The translations under genes were made by a program, and so were the position numbers. The notes beneath the pieces were generated by a model that was not told the DNA's origin, made no database searches, and saw nothing but the letters and a program-made list of their open reading frames with translations. From Nocardia crassostreae (GTDB taxonomy: Bacteria > Actinomycetota > Actinomycetes > Mycobacteriales > Mycobacteriaceae), in contig NZ_BDCH01000041.1 of the NCBI RefSeq assembly GCF_001613405.1, positions 1 to 64,000 on the forward strand: DNA of 64,000 bases, read 5' to 3'. This document shows, piece by piece, positions 36,504-45,014 of this stretch (positions within the stretch are counted from its first letter, which is position 1; every line of letters begins with the position of its first letter).

Positions 36504-39500
36504 CGGGTCACCTCCGCTTCGGTCATGCAACGCAGCGCGATATCGGCCACCGGTTCGTCCGGTGTCTCCGGGAGGCCGCGCAGCAGCCGGATCAGGTCCG
36601 CGAGCATGTGTTCCGCGGTCACCTCGTCGAAAAGGTCTGTGGCATAACTCAGTTCGAGAACCGGTCCGCCCTCGCCGGACCGCCGATCGAGGGTCAGCTC
36701 GGCATCGGGCCGGGGATCGCCATAGCGAACCGGTCCCGCACCGGCAGTGCCCGTCCGGGCGGCGAGGGCCGCGGTCGCCCGCGAGATCAGTTCGGCTCCG
36801 GTCGGTTCATCGGCGAGGTGAAATCGCGCCACGCCCTCGGCCAGGCCGACTTCCACCTCGTCGGAGCCGGAGTACCAGCTCAGCAGCGCCACCCAGGCCG
36901 CGAGCAGCGCCGCGTCCTCGGGTGCGGTGTCGATCGGCGCGCGGACGGTGCCCGGCGTGTACTGCCGTGGCTCGCTCCCGCGCGGCCGATCGGTCGGAAT
37001 ATCCAGCGCCGCGGCCTGTTCGGTCGACGGGGCCGCGGCAGCCGCGACGATCAGCAACTCCTCGATCGACCGGTCGGGCGCGGACCCCACGAGTTCGGTG
37101 AGAATCTCGAGGAATCCGGCCGCGAACCCGGCCGCCGTGCGCCGGGTGAACAATTCGGTGCTGTACTCGAAGCAGGCCAGCATGTCGTGGTCGTCGCTGC
37201 GGTCGTAGGTGATCAGGCTCAGATCGAATTTCGCCGTACCGGCGGGCAATCCGCCGAACGCGTTCTCGATGGAGTGCTCCAGATCGAAGAACTCCGTCTC
37301 ACCGCCGCCGAGTGGATTCGCCTTGCCGATGAGATCCTGATGCACGTAGAGCACGTCGAAGATCGGGGTGCGGGAGGTGTCGCGCTGGTCGTCGAGCGCG
37401 TGCACGACCCGTTCGAACGGAATCTCCTGATTCTCCAGCGCGCCCAGCACAATGGCGCGCACCCGCTCGAGCAGATCGGCCAGCGTGGCAGGTCCGGACA
37501 GATTGGCGCGCAGGGCGACGGTGCTGTTGAAGAACCCGATGAGCCCCTCCAGCTCGCGGCGGGTGCGACCGGTGGTCGGCGTGCCGATGACCAGGTCGCG
37601 CTGTCCGCTGCGCCGGGCGAGCAGCAGGTAGAAGGCGCTCAGCAGTACCACGAACAGCGAGACCGATTCCCGTTTCGCGACCGCGCGCGACCGGGCCAGC
37701 AGTTCGGCCGAGACCGTGAACGGCTCCAGCTCACCGGCGAAGGTCTTGCGCGGCGGGCGCGGAAAGTCGGTGGGCAGTCGCAGTTTCGGCGCATTCCGCA
37801 GCAGGTGCACCCAGTACTCGAGCTCGTGGTCGAGCGCACCGGAATCCAGCAGCTCGCGATGCCAGCGCGCGTAATCGCCGTAGCGCACCGGCAGCGGCTC
37901 CAGCTCCGCGGTGCGACCCTCCTGCCGCGCGGCGTACAGCTGCGGGATCTCACGGGCCAGAATTCCGGGCGTCTGCCCGTCGGTGACGCAGTGATGGCAG
38001 GTCACCTGCAGCACATGCATATCGGGCGCGAGCGTCACCAGCAGCACCCGCACCATCGGATCCCGCGCCAGATCGAACGGCACCAGCGCGGCCTCCCGGA
38101 TCAACCCGCGCGCGGCGGCCACCGCATCGGATTCCCCGGAAACATCCACGAGCCGGAAGAATTCGCCCAGCGCGGGCCGCACGCGGACCACCGGCAGACC
38201 ATCCACCTCGACGAGGTTGTACCGCAGCGGTTCGTGCCGCTGCGCGAAATCCTCGAAGGTGCCCTTGATCGCGGCCGCGTCGATCGCTCCCCGCAGCACA
38301 TTGACGACCGGATAGTTGTAGAGCGTGGTCTCCGGAACGAGCTGATGGTGGAACCACATCCGCTCCTGCCCGGGTGACATGACCAGCTCGTCGGTCCGTT
38401 CGATGGGCGGCAGACTCCGCAACCGCGTCTCCGCCTCGTCCACCGATTCCGCTCCCGCACTGAGCAATTCGGCGAACTCGGCGACCTTGTGCCGCTCGTA
38501 CACATCGAGCAGCCTGGGCCGGAACCCATAAACCGCCTCCACCCGCTCGACCAGCTGCACGGCAATGATGGAATTGCCCCCGACATCGAAATAGTCGTCG
38601 TCCGGCCCGATTTCGTGCTCGGCATGCAGCAGCTCCCGCAGCACCCCGCGCAGCCATTCGATCTCATCCGGCGGCGTGGTCACAGCCCCGGTATCGCCGC
38701 TCGCACCCGCCTCATGAGCGGTCGCGACGCGCGCACCCCCGGATTCGACGGGCATTGCGGCGGTATGCAATTCGACCCAGCACCGCGACCGCTGCAATGG
38801 ATGTCCCGGCAGCCGCACGCGCCGCCCGTCCCCGAGATCGACGCGCGCCCAGTCCAGATCCACACCGCGCTCGTAGAGACGCCCGAGAATCCCCAGGACA
38901 CCGCCCGATTCGACGGACACGAACAATACCTCCGCGTCGTCCCGCCCCGCGAGATCCTCCGCGAGGAACCGCCCCAGCAGCCCATCGGGACTCGGATCGA
39001 CGAAAACAACCGCCCCATCCCGCAACAATGTCTCCGCCGCCACCCGCAGCCGCCCCCGCTCCACCCCGGGCTCCGCCGCCGCAGCACTCAACTCCCCCGC
39101 ATCGACAACAGCCTTCGACCCGAGCAAATACCTCGCCGCATATTTCGAAGCACCCCCGCTGAGTACAGCGGCGAACTGAATCCCACACGCCCGCAGCCGA
39201 TCATGCGCGGCAATCTGCCCCGCGAGCACGTTCCCCACCTCCCCCACCGCAGGCAAGTGTGCGGGCAGCCCAACCGGCCCCACCCCCGCCGTCGCCCCAT
39301 CGGCCGACATCGACGCCTCCGCATCCGTTCCGTTCGGCGACCCGAGCCCGTGCCTGGTCAGCATGTCGGTCCCGTCCCCGGCAGGCATCGCCCCGGGCGA
39401 GAGCAGCAGCGCCACCCGCGGCGCGACCGGCACTCCGGCATCCGGATCGATCGCCGCCCCGCGCTTCTCCAACGCGTCCGCGAATTCACCCGCACCCGTA

Positions 39501-41077
39501 GCGCACACCGCGACCCGATGCCCCCGATGCTCCCGCCCCATGTCGAGCGTGAACGCGATATCCGCGAAATCCCCCGCACCCGCCCGCACGTGTCGCACCA
39601 CGTCACGGCACAGTTCCGCGAGTGCGCCCGGGGTCCGGGCGGACACGCCCACCAGCCGCGGCGAAACCCCGCCCGCCCCGGTCGGCTCGCTCGGCAATTG
39701 CCCTGCGACAAGGTCTGCGTGCGGCACGACAGCGCCCAGGTGCGACACGATCTCGGTCGGCTGCGGTATGGGTGCGCCCGATTTCCGCGCGGCGCCGGGC
39801 GACTCCGATTCCGGGGGCGCCTGCTGTAGGACGCAGTGCGCGTTGGCGCCGCCGAGGCTGTAGGAGCTCACGCCTGCCAGGCGCGGGGCGCTGCTTTGCC
39901 ACAGGCGCAGGTGGGTGAGGACCTCGATTCCGGCTGCGTTCAGGTCGAGATCTCCGGTGGGGCGATGGAAGTGCAAGGACGGGAACAGTTGTACGTCGGA
40001 AACCGACAGCACGGCTTTCACCAGGCCCGCGACACCGGCCGCGTGGTCGAGGTGGCCGATATTGGTTTTGACCGATCCGATCGGCAGCCGGGTGGGGCGG
40101 CCCGCGAAGGCGGTGCGCAGCCCTTCGAGTTCGACGGCATCACCCAGGCGGGTGGCGGAGCCATGCGCTTCGAGATAGCCCGCGGTGCGCGGGTCCGCTC
40201 CCGCATTGCGCCAGGCGCGCTCGATGACCTTGGTCTGGGCCGCGGCGCTGGGGGTGCTGATGGTGGCCGACGAATGGCCGTTGTGCAGGACCGCGCTGCC
40301 GCGAATGACGGCGTAGATCGGGGCGCGGTCGACGCGGGCTCGCGCGAGGGTGGTCAGCAGCAGGGCCGCGCCGCCCTCGCCGGGAACCGTGCCGTCGGCG
40401 TCGGCGTCGAAGGCGCGGACTTTGCCGCCGGTCGAGGCGATTTCGGTCATGGTCCGCGCGGTCCACGCCGGGGATCCGCCGGAGCGCACGCTGACACCGC
40501 CCGCGAGGGCGTAATCCGCATCGCCGGACCGCAATTCGCGGCAGGCGTGGTGGACCGCGATGAGGGAGGCGTTGCAGCCGCTGTCGATGGCGTAGGTCGG
40601 GCCGGTCAGGCCGAGCAAGTGCGCGATGCGGGCGGGGACGCCGAAGGGCAGGTTGCCCAGCATGGCCAGGGGGCCCGGGTCGACGGCCATGGCGTGGTAG
40701 GTGGGCATGGGGGCGCTGAAGACCACGGCGGTCGCGGCGTCGCGCAGGGTGTGCGGTGCGTAGCCGCCGTCCTCGATTGCCTTGTGCGCCAGTTCGAGGG
40801 CGATGCGCTGCTGCGGAGCCATCAGGGATGCTTCGCGTTTGGACAATCCGAAGAAGGCGTAGTCGAAGCTGTGGATATCGGTGAGATGCCCCATGGGCAG
40901 GTAGGTGACGCGGCGGTCGAGTGCGGTCGCCTCCGCCCGGGATTCGGGCATGGGCCCGATGGAGTCCCGCCCGGCGGTCAGGTTGGCGCGGAACTCGTCG
41001 AGGTTCGACGCGTCGGGGAACCGGACGCCGAGACCGACGATGGCGATATCGTCATTGCGCAGTGCTGGTGTGTTCAC
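36500..41077 (-). CDS. PKS/NRPS hybrid: KS - degenerate AT - T - C
   Basis: The protein has 1525 residues from GTG 41077, 8 bp after the A-T gene. The KS domain (about 10-420) keeps Cys168 in IDSGCNASL (usual DTACSSSL), His305 in AHGSATRLGD and His342 in KTNIGHLDHAAG, so it should be active. An AT-like region (about 480-770) follows but is shortened. Where active ATs have GHSxG it reads SGGASKYAARYL (640-651), so the nucleophilic Ser is absent. The T domain carries Ser836 (VGGNSI). A full C domain follows (HHCVTDG near 1028; GFFNSTVALR) and then a C-like degenerate tail. It probably extends a residue from the A-T protein with a C2 unit supplied in trans, then passes it to NRPS-A through its own C domain. 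Confidence 0.9.
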   Translation of the reverse strand: MNTPALRNDDIAIVGLGVRFPDASNLDEFRANLTAGRDSIGPMPESRAEATALDRRVTYLPMGHLTDIHSFDYAFFGLSKREASLMAPQQRIALELAHKAIEDGGYAPHTLRDAATAVVFSAPMPTYHAMAVDPGPLAMLGNLPFGVPARIAHLLGLTGPTYAIDSGCNASLIAVHHACRELRSGDADYALAGGVSVRSGGSPAWTARTMTEIASTGGKVRAFDADADGTVPGEGGAALLLTTLARARVDRAPIYAVIRGSAVLHNGHSSATISTPSAAAQTKVIERAWRNAGADPRTAGYLEAHGSATRLGDAVELEGLRTAFAGRPTRLPIGSVKTNIGHLDHAAGVAGLVKAVLSVSDVQLFPSLHFHRPTGDLDLNAAGIEVLTHLRLWQSSAPRLAGVSSYSLGGANAHCVLQQAPPESESPGAARKSGAPIPQPTEIVSHLGAVVPHADLVAGQLPSEPTGAGGVSPRLVGVSARTPGALAELCRDVVRHVRAGAGDFADIAFTLDMGREHRGHRVAVCATGAGEFADALEKRGAAIDPDAGVPVAPRVALLLSPGAMPAGDGTDMLTRHGLGSPNGTDAEASMSADGATAGVGPVGLPAHLPAVGEVGNVLAGQIAAHDRLRACGIQFAAVLSGGASKYAARYLLGSKAVVDAGELSAAAAEPGVERGRLRVAAETLLRDGAVVFVDPSPDGLLGRFLAEDLAGRDDAEVLFVSVESGGVLGILGRLYERGVDLDWARVDLGDGRRVRLPGHPLQRSRCWVELHTAAMPVESGGARVATAHEAGASGDTGAVTTPPDEIEWLRGVLRELLHAEHEIGPDDDYFDVGGNSIIAVQLVERVEAVYGFRPRLLDVYERHKVAEFAELLSAGAESVDEAETRLRSLPPIERTDELVMSPGQERMWFHHQLVPETTLYNYPVVNVLRGAIDAAAIKGTFEDFAQRHEPLRYNLVEVDGLPVVRVRPALGEFFRLVDVSGESDAVAAARGLIREAALVPFDLARDPMVRVLLVTLAPDMHVLQVTCHHCVTDGQTPGILAREIPQLYAARQEGRTAELEPLPVRYGDYARWHRELLDSGALDHELEYWVHLLRNAPKLRLPTDFPRPPRKTFAGELEPFTVSAELLARSRAVAKRESVSLFVVLLSAFYLLLARRSGQRDLVIGTPTTGRTRRELEGLIGFFNSTVALRANLSGPATLADLLERVRAIVLGALENQEIPFERVVHALDDQRDTSRTPIFDVLYVHQDLIGKANPLGGGETEFFDLEHSIENAFGGLPAGTAKFDLSLITYDRSDDHDMLACFEYSTELFTRRTAAGFAAGFLEILTELVGSAPDRSIEELLIVAAAAAPSTEQAAALDIPTDRPRGSEPRQYTPGTVRAPIDTAPEDAALLAAWVALLSWYSGSDEVEVGLAEGVARFHLADEPTGAELISRATAALAARTGTAGAGPVRYGDPRPDAELTLDRRSGEGGPVLELSYATDLFDEVTAEHMLADLIRLLRGLPETPDEPVADIALRCMTEAEVTR
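38765..39420 (-). other. Degenerate acyltransferase region inside the PKS
   Basis: This is the stretch coding residues about 553-771 of the KS-T-C protein. The beginning (VALLLSPGAMPAGDGTDML) stands where ATs have FxFPGQGxQ. The nucleophile elbow GHSxG is replaced by SGGAS, and the downstream VELHT post-AT linker is retained. It is about 70-100 residues shorter than a working AT. It looks like a retained structural adaptor between KS and T. Confidence 0.75.
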
Positions 41078-41085
41078 GGTTTCTC

Positions 41086-43008
41086 TCAAACCTCGAATGC
41101 CATGGGGGCGTTGCCGTCCGGCGCCGATGCCGCGGGCCGCGCCGGATCCGCCGACAGCTCGGCCGCCTGCGCGGCCACGGTGTCGAGATCGAACAGCAGC
41201 CCCACCGAGATGACGCCGGGCCAGCGCTCCTCCAGGCGCATGTGCAGCGCCACCACGCGGTGGGAGTTGCCGCCGACATCGAGAAACCGGTCGTCGCGGT
41301 CGAATTCGTCGTGCAGCAGTACCTCGGACCAGATGTCGCCGAGGGCCCGCTCGGTCTCGGTCCAGCTTTCCCGCGAGGGCGCGGGCCGCCGTTCGGCGGG
41401 CGCGTGCAGCAGCGCGAGCAGGGCCGCTTCGTCGAGCTTGCTGCTGCCCGCCGCGATGGGCAGCGAGTCGACGGCCACGAATCGTCCCGGAACCGACTCG
41501 GGCACCAGCCGTTCGGCGCAATGCTCGAACAGGGCGGCGGTGGCGGGCGGCGCGACCGCACCGTCCACGGGGACCCAGAACGCGGCCAGGTACAGGCTGT
41601 CATCGGCGTCGGTCGCGGCCAACACGACCGCCTCGCGCACGGCCGGATGGTCTTCCAGCACCGCCTCGACCGCGCCGCGCTCGATCCGCACGCCGCGGAC
41701 CTTCACCTGACTGTCGGCCCGGCCGTGGAATTCGATGTCGCCATTGGCGTCCACGCGCGCGAGGTCCCCCGTGAGGTACATGCGCGCACCCGGCTCCGCG
41801 GCGAACGGATCGGCCACGAAACGGGTCGCGGTCAATCCCGGCCGGGCCGCATAACCATCGGTGATCTGCTGTCCGCCCAGATAGAGATCCCCGCGCGTGC
41901 CCCGCCGGACCGGCCGCAGCGCACCGTCCACAATGTGCGCCGTCGTACCCGCGCTCGGGCGGCCGATCGGCACCACATGGTGCGGCTTGTCTGCCACCAC
42001 ATGGCAGATGCAGGTGACCGTTGCCTCGGTGGGCCCGTATTCGTTGTGCAGCCGGGTGGCGGGCAGCACCTCGCGATGCTCCTCGATCAGACGCGGCGGC
42101 ACCGCCTCCCCGCCCAGGGTGACGATCCGCAGCGTCGACCGCAGTTCGGCCAGCCGGGGCAGCAGCAGCCGGTAGAACGACGGCGTCGCGACGAGATGCG
42201 AAACACCGTGACGGCGTGCGAGTTCGGCGACCGCCTCCACATCGCGCAGCATCCCGGCGTCGGGCAGCACACTGGTGCCGCCGACCGTGAGCGCCCACGC
42301 CATGCCCATGAAGGAGCCGTCCCAGATCAGCCGCATGGCCGAGAACGTGACGAGCTCGCCGTCGATATGCGGCGGATAGTCCCGCGAACCGATGAGGGCC
42401 GCGAGGTTAGCGCGCGAGACGACGACCGCCTTGGGCACACCCGTGGACCCGGAAGTCGTGATGGCGTACGCGGGCGCGTTCATGGGCGGCTGCTCCGGCA
42501 ACCCGACCTCGAGCGGCTCCACCCCGAGCGGCTCCACCCCGAGCGGCTCCACCCCGAGCGGCTCCACCCCGAGCGGCTCCACCGCGGGCGGCTCGGCCAC
42601 CACGGCGATATCGATCACCGCCGGTCCGCCCTGCGCCGCCAGTGCTGCCGCCGCATCGCCCGGGGTGAGCGGATCGCGCCCGTCGATGAGCACCGCCGCG
42701 CAGTCCACCGCCTCCAGTACCGCGACCAGCGCCGATTCACCGTGCCCGGGTTCGATGACGCACCAGACCGCGGCCGCGCGCAGGGCCGCGATCATGCCGA
42801 TCAACGAGTCCAGATTCTGCCGCTGGTACACGATGACCGTCTGCCCCGGGCGTACCCCGGCCGCCACCAGGCGGCGGGCGAGAGCCGCTGTCGCGGTATC
42901 GAGTTCGCGATAGGTGAGCGAGCGCTCCCCCACTACCAGTGCGGTGCGCTCGGGCACCCGCTCGACCTGGCGCAGGATGCCGCTCAGCAGGTCATGTCCC
43001 GTGCTCAT
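41086..43008 (-). CDS. Standalone A-T (adenylation-thiolation) protein
   Basis: The protein has about 640 residues from ATG 43008, which overlaps the FkbH stop as ATGA. It is a complete adenylation domain (YRELDTATAAL, TTSGSTGVPKAVV near 185, NEYGPTEATVT, YLTGDLARVDANGD, RADSQVKVRGVRIERG) and a C-terminal T domain (FLDVGGNSHRVV). The motif usually reading PxxxNGKxDR is PIAAGSSKLDEAAL, with Lys kept. There is no condensation domain, so it is the likely loading protein. The hand-aligned pocket, about DGMVVLEVTK, is not a code I know; the A4 region WDGSFMGMAW is unusual. A five-unit VEPLG repeat sits at residues 143-167, before the ATP-binding loop. It is probably the chain starter handed to the KS protein. 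Confidence 0.88.
   Translation of the reverse strand: MSTGHDLLSGILRQVERVPERTALVVGERSLTYRELDTATAALARRLVAAGVRPGQTVIVYQRQNLDSLIGMIAALRAAAVWCVIEPGHGESALVAVLEAVDCAAVLIDGRDPLTPGDAAAALAAQGGPAVIDIAVVAEPPAVEPLGVEPLGVEPLGVEPLGVEPLEVGLPEQPPMNAPAYAITTSGSTGVPKAVVVSRANLAALIGSRDYPPHIDGELVTFSAMRLIWDGSFMGMAWALTVGGTSVLPDAGMLRDVEAVAELARRHGVSHLVATPSFYRLLLPRLAELRSTLRIVTLGGEAVPPRLIEEHREVLPATRLHNEYGPTEATVTCICHVVADKPHHVVPIGRPSAGTTAHIVDGALRPVRRGTRGDLYLGGQQITDGYAARPGLTATRFVADPFAAEPGARMYLTGDLARVDANGDIEFHGRADSQVKVRGVRIERGAVEAVLEDHPAVREAVVLAATDADDSLYLAAFWVPVDGAVAPPATAALFEHCAERLVPESVPGRFVAVDSLPIAAGSSKLDEAALLALLHAPAERRPAPSRESWTETERALGDIWSEVLLHDEFDRDDRFLDVGGNSHRVVALHMRLEERWPGVISVGLLFDLDTVAAQAAELSADPARPAASAPDGNAPMAFEV
42511..42585. 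repeat. Five 15-bp direct repeats within the A-T gene
   Basis: The unit GAGCGGCTCCACCCC occurs five times head to tail, four times exactly and once with the last bases changed (CCGC). On the coding strand each unit gives VEPLG, so length changes stay in frame. It lies in a predicted surface loop of the adenylation domain. Confidence 0.95.
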
Positions 43009-44030
43009 CGAACCACCTCGACATGTCCGGTGCCGCCGATACTTTCGACCGGAACGGTGCAGGCGAGCAGCATGCGGTCGCCGTCGGTCTCGACCACCTC
43101 GAAGCCCGCGAAGCGCAGCGTCACGAGCATGACCCGATTGAGCTGCGTCGCAAGGAATTCCGCCGCGGGCCGCCGCCCCGCCGCCCGGGCGCGCCGGACC
43201 AGTTCGGCAATGAGCGCCGTCCCGACGCCGCGTGACATGACGCGGCAGGACATGAGAAGCAGCAGCAGCACCGAATCGTCGCCGCGCCGCTCGGTGACCG
43301 CCAGCCCGATGGTGCCGTAGCCACCGAAGCGGTCGGTCAGCGCGGCGACGAGCACCTCGTGCCGCGGTGACGCGCACAGCTCCCGCAGTTCGTCGATATC
43401 GAAGGTGACGCCGGTGGTGTTGAGCTGATGGGTGCGCTCGGTGAGTTCGTGCGCCCGGATCAGATCCGCCTCCGAGGCTTCCCGCACGGTCATGACCAGA
43501 TCCAGCGAGGCCAGGAAATCGGCGTCCGAACCGCCGTATTCGGCGTGGGACTGCTTCCGCTCTCGCTCCGCGCGATACAGCATCCGGCGCTGCCGCGCCT
43601 CGGATGTCGTTGCGCCGGGCCGGAACTCGGGCAGGTCCGGCAGTTCGGCAATGCGCTCGGCCGGATAGCAGCGGACCTCCGGGAACGCGGCGACCACCTC
43701 GGCCACCTCGAACGGATCGTTGTCGACGAACGCGATCGCGTCCCGGCCGATATTCAAGCTCTCGGCGATCCGCCGGATGGCTTCCGATTTGGGTCCCCAG
43801 CCGATCTCGATGGCCGAGAACATGTCCTCGATGCCGTGCCGCCGCAAATGCGCCGTGGCGGCCTCCGGTTCACCGCGGCTCGCCACGGCGTGCAGGATGC
43901 CGCGCTCGTCGAGTGTCCGAAGCGCCCGCAGCGCTTCGGGTTTCGGCGCACCGCCGTCGGATTCCAGGACCACTCCGGGCCCCACCGTATCGTCGAGATC
44001 CCAGACCAGGCATTTCACCAGTGCCGTCAT
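43005..44030 (-). CDS. FkbH-type HAD protein (glyceryl-ACP synthase)
   Basis: FkbH proteins take 1,3-bisphosphoglycerate, remove a phosphate and load the glyceryl group on a dedicated ACP. The 341-residue protein has the HAD nucleophile motif VWDLDDTV (Asp11, Asp13), the conserved block IGWGPKSEAIRRIAE with its Lys, FVDNDPFEVAEV, and the C-terminal GNAT-like half with MSCRVMSRGVGTALI, a FkbH hallmark. It lies three bases after the KASIII-like gene and overlaps the A-T gene by ATGA. With the ACP, acyl-CoA dehydrogenase and FkbK-type gene it completes the hydroxymalonyl-ACP set. No O-methyltransferase (FkbG) is present, so hydroxymalonyl rather than methoxymalonyl is expected. Confidence 0.92.
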   Translation of the reverse strand: MTALVKCLVWDLDDTVGPGVVLESDGGAPKPEALRALRTLDERGILHAVASRGEPEAATAHLRRHGIEDMFSAIEIGWGPKSEAIRRIAESLNIGRDAIAFVDNDPFEVAEVVAAFPEVRCYPAERIAELPDLPEFRPGATTSEARQRRMLYRAERERKQSHAEYGGSDADFLASLDLVMTVREASEADLIRAHELTERTHQLNTTGVTFDIDELRELCASPRHEVLVAALTDRFGGYGTIGLAVTERRGDDSVLLLLLMSCRVMSRGVGTALIAELVRRARAAGRRPAAEFLATQLNRVMLVTLRFAGFEVVETDGDRMLLACTVPVESIGGTGHVEVVR

Positions 44031-44033
44031 TGC

Positions 44034-45014
44034 TCACACTCTCCGCATCAGACCGGCGCTCCAGGCCGCGACCGGGCTGCTGTTCAGCAGCAGCGCGTAC
44101 TCCCCCGCCGCACGCGCATGCGCGGCGGCCTCCAGATTGACCAGCATGTCCATCGAACCGAGGTGGCCGTAGGCCGCGAGATTGCTCCGGCAGGCCTTGT
44201 CGACCGGGCGATCCAGGGCCTCTTCCCAGAAGGCGAAGGCGCCCGCCGACAGGTTCTGCATGAGGACCGGCCCCACCGTCGCGGCCTCGATTCCATTGCG
44301 CTCCAGCAGTTCCGGAATGATGGCGTCGAACCGTTTCTTGCTCTCGACCGCGACCCGGAACGAATACGTGGATTCGTCCGCGCATTCCTCGACCCATTCC
44401 TCGGACGGGATATCGCGGTAGTCGATGCGGAACAGATCCGCGTATTTGCCGTCGCTGCGCACGATCTCGTCGACGAACTCCCAGCGCCCGGGACCGGAGG
44501 CGGTGACCAGGACGGCGGCCGCGCCGTCGCCGAGCACCGTCATGGGCGGGCGATAACGATTGCGGGTCGGCGTCTTGGCCGCAGTGACCAGCAGGACATT
44601 GCGGCATCGGTCATCGCCGCGCACCAGGCTCGCGGCCAGGGTCAGCGCGGCGGAGATGGAGACGCAGCCCAGATCGCCCACGCCCGTGGTGAACGCGCGG
44701 GTCGCGCCGATCCGGTGTTGCAGCCGAGTGGCTTCCGATGCGAGCAGATATTGCGGCGCGCGTCCGGTGACGAGCAGCAGTGCGTCGATATCCTCGGCGT
44801 CGAGCCCGGCCTCGGCCAGCGCCGACTGCGCCGCCGCGGCCGCGAGATCCACCTCGGACAGCTCCCCGGCGGTCCGCACCGTCTCGACGCCCAGGGCCAG
44901 CGCGTGCTCGCGGCGTTGCACCGCAAGGTAATCCAGCTCGTCGAGGGTGGCCACCTCGGCGGTGGCCTCCGGGAACCACGTGGCCACCGGGCCGAGCAGC
45001 ACCCGCGCGCTCAT
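44034..45014 (-). CDS. KASIII-like acyltransferase with altered active site
   Basis: The protein has 326 residues from ATG 45014, overlapping the acyl-CoA dehydrogenase stop by ATGA. The thiolase fold and active-site Cys117 (TTGVGDLGCVSISAAL) are those of ketosynthase III. The two other KASIII residues are changed. The HxxN region reads VLMQNLSAG without His, and the YGNxxxAS region reads YGHLGSMDML, giving His284 with Asp289 nearby. A Cys-His-Asp set of this kind is known from KASIII-like acyltransferases such as CerJ, and related non-condensing enzymes (ChlB3, PokM2), which transfer acyl groups without C-C bond formation. A role moving the ACP-bound C3 unit onto the synthase is inferred. 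Condensation cannot be excluded. Confidence 0.82.
   Translation of the reverse strand: MSARVLLGPVATWFPEATAEVATLDELDYLAVQRREHALALGVETVRTAGELSEVDLAAAAAQSALAEAGLDAEDIDALLLVTGRAPQYLLASEATRLQHRIGATRAFTTGVGDLGCVSISAALTLAASLVRGDDRCRNVLLVTAAKTPTRNRYRPPMTVLGDGAAAVLVTASGPGRWEFVDEIVRSDGKYADLFRIDYRDIPSEEWVEECADESTYSFRVAVESKKRFDAIIPELLERNGIEAATVGPVLMQNLSAGAFAFWEEALDRPVDKACRSNLAAYGHLGSMDMLVNLEAAAHARAAGEYALLLNSSPVAAWSAGLMRRV

Noticed and set aside
42511..42585. CRISPR-like array
   Set aside because: The 15-bp units are contiguous with no spacers and are translated in frame within the A-T gene.
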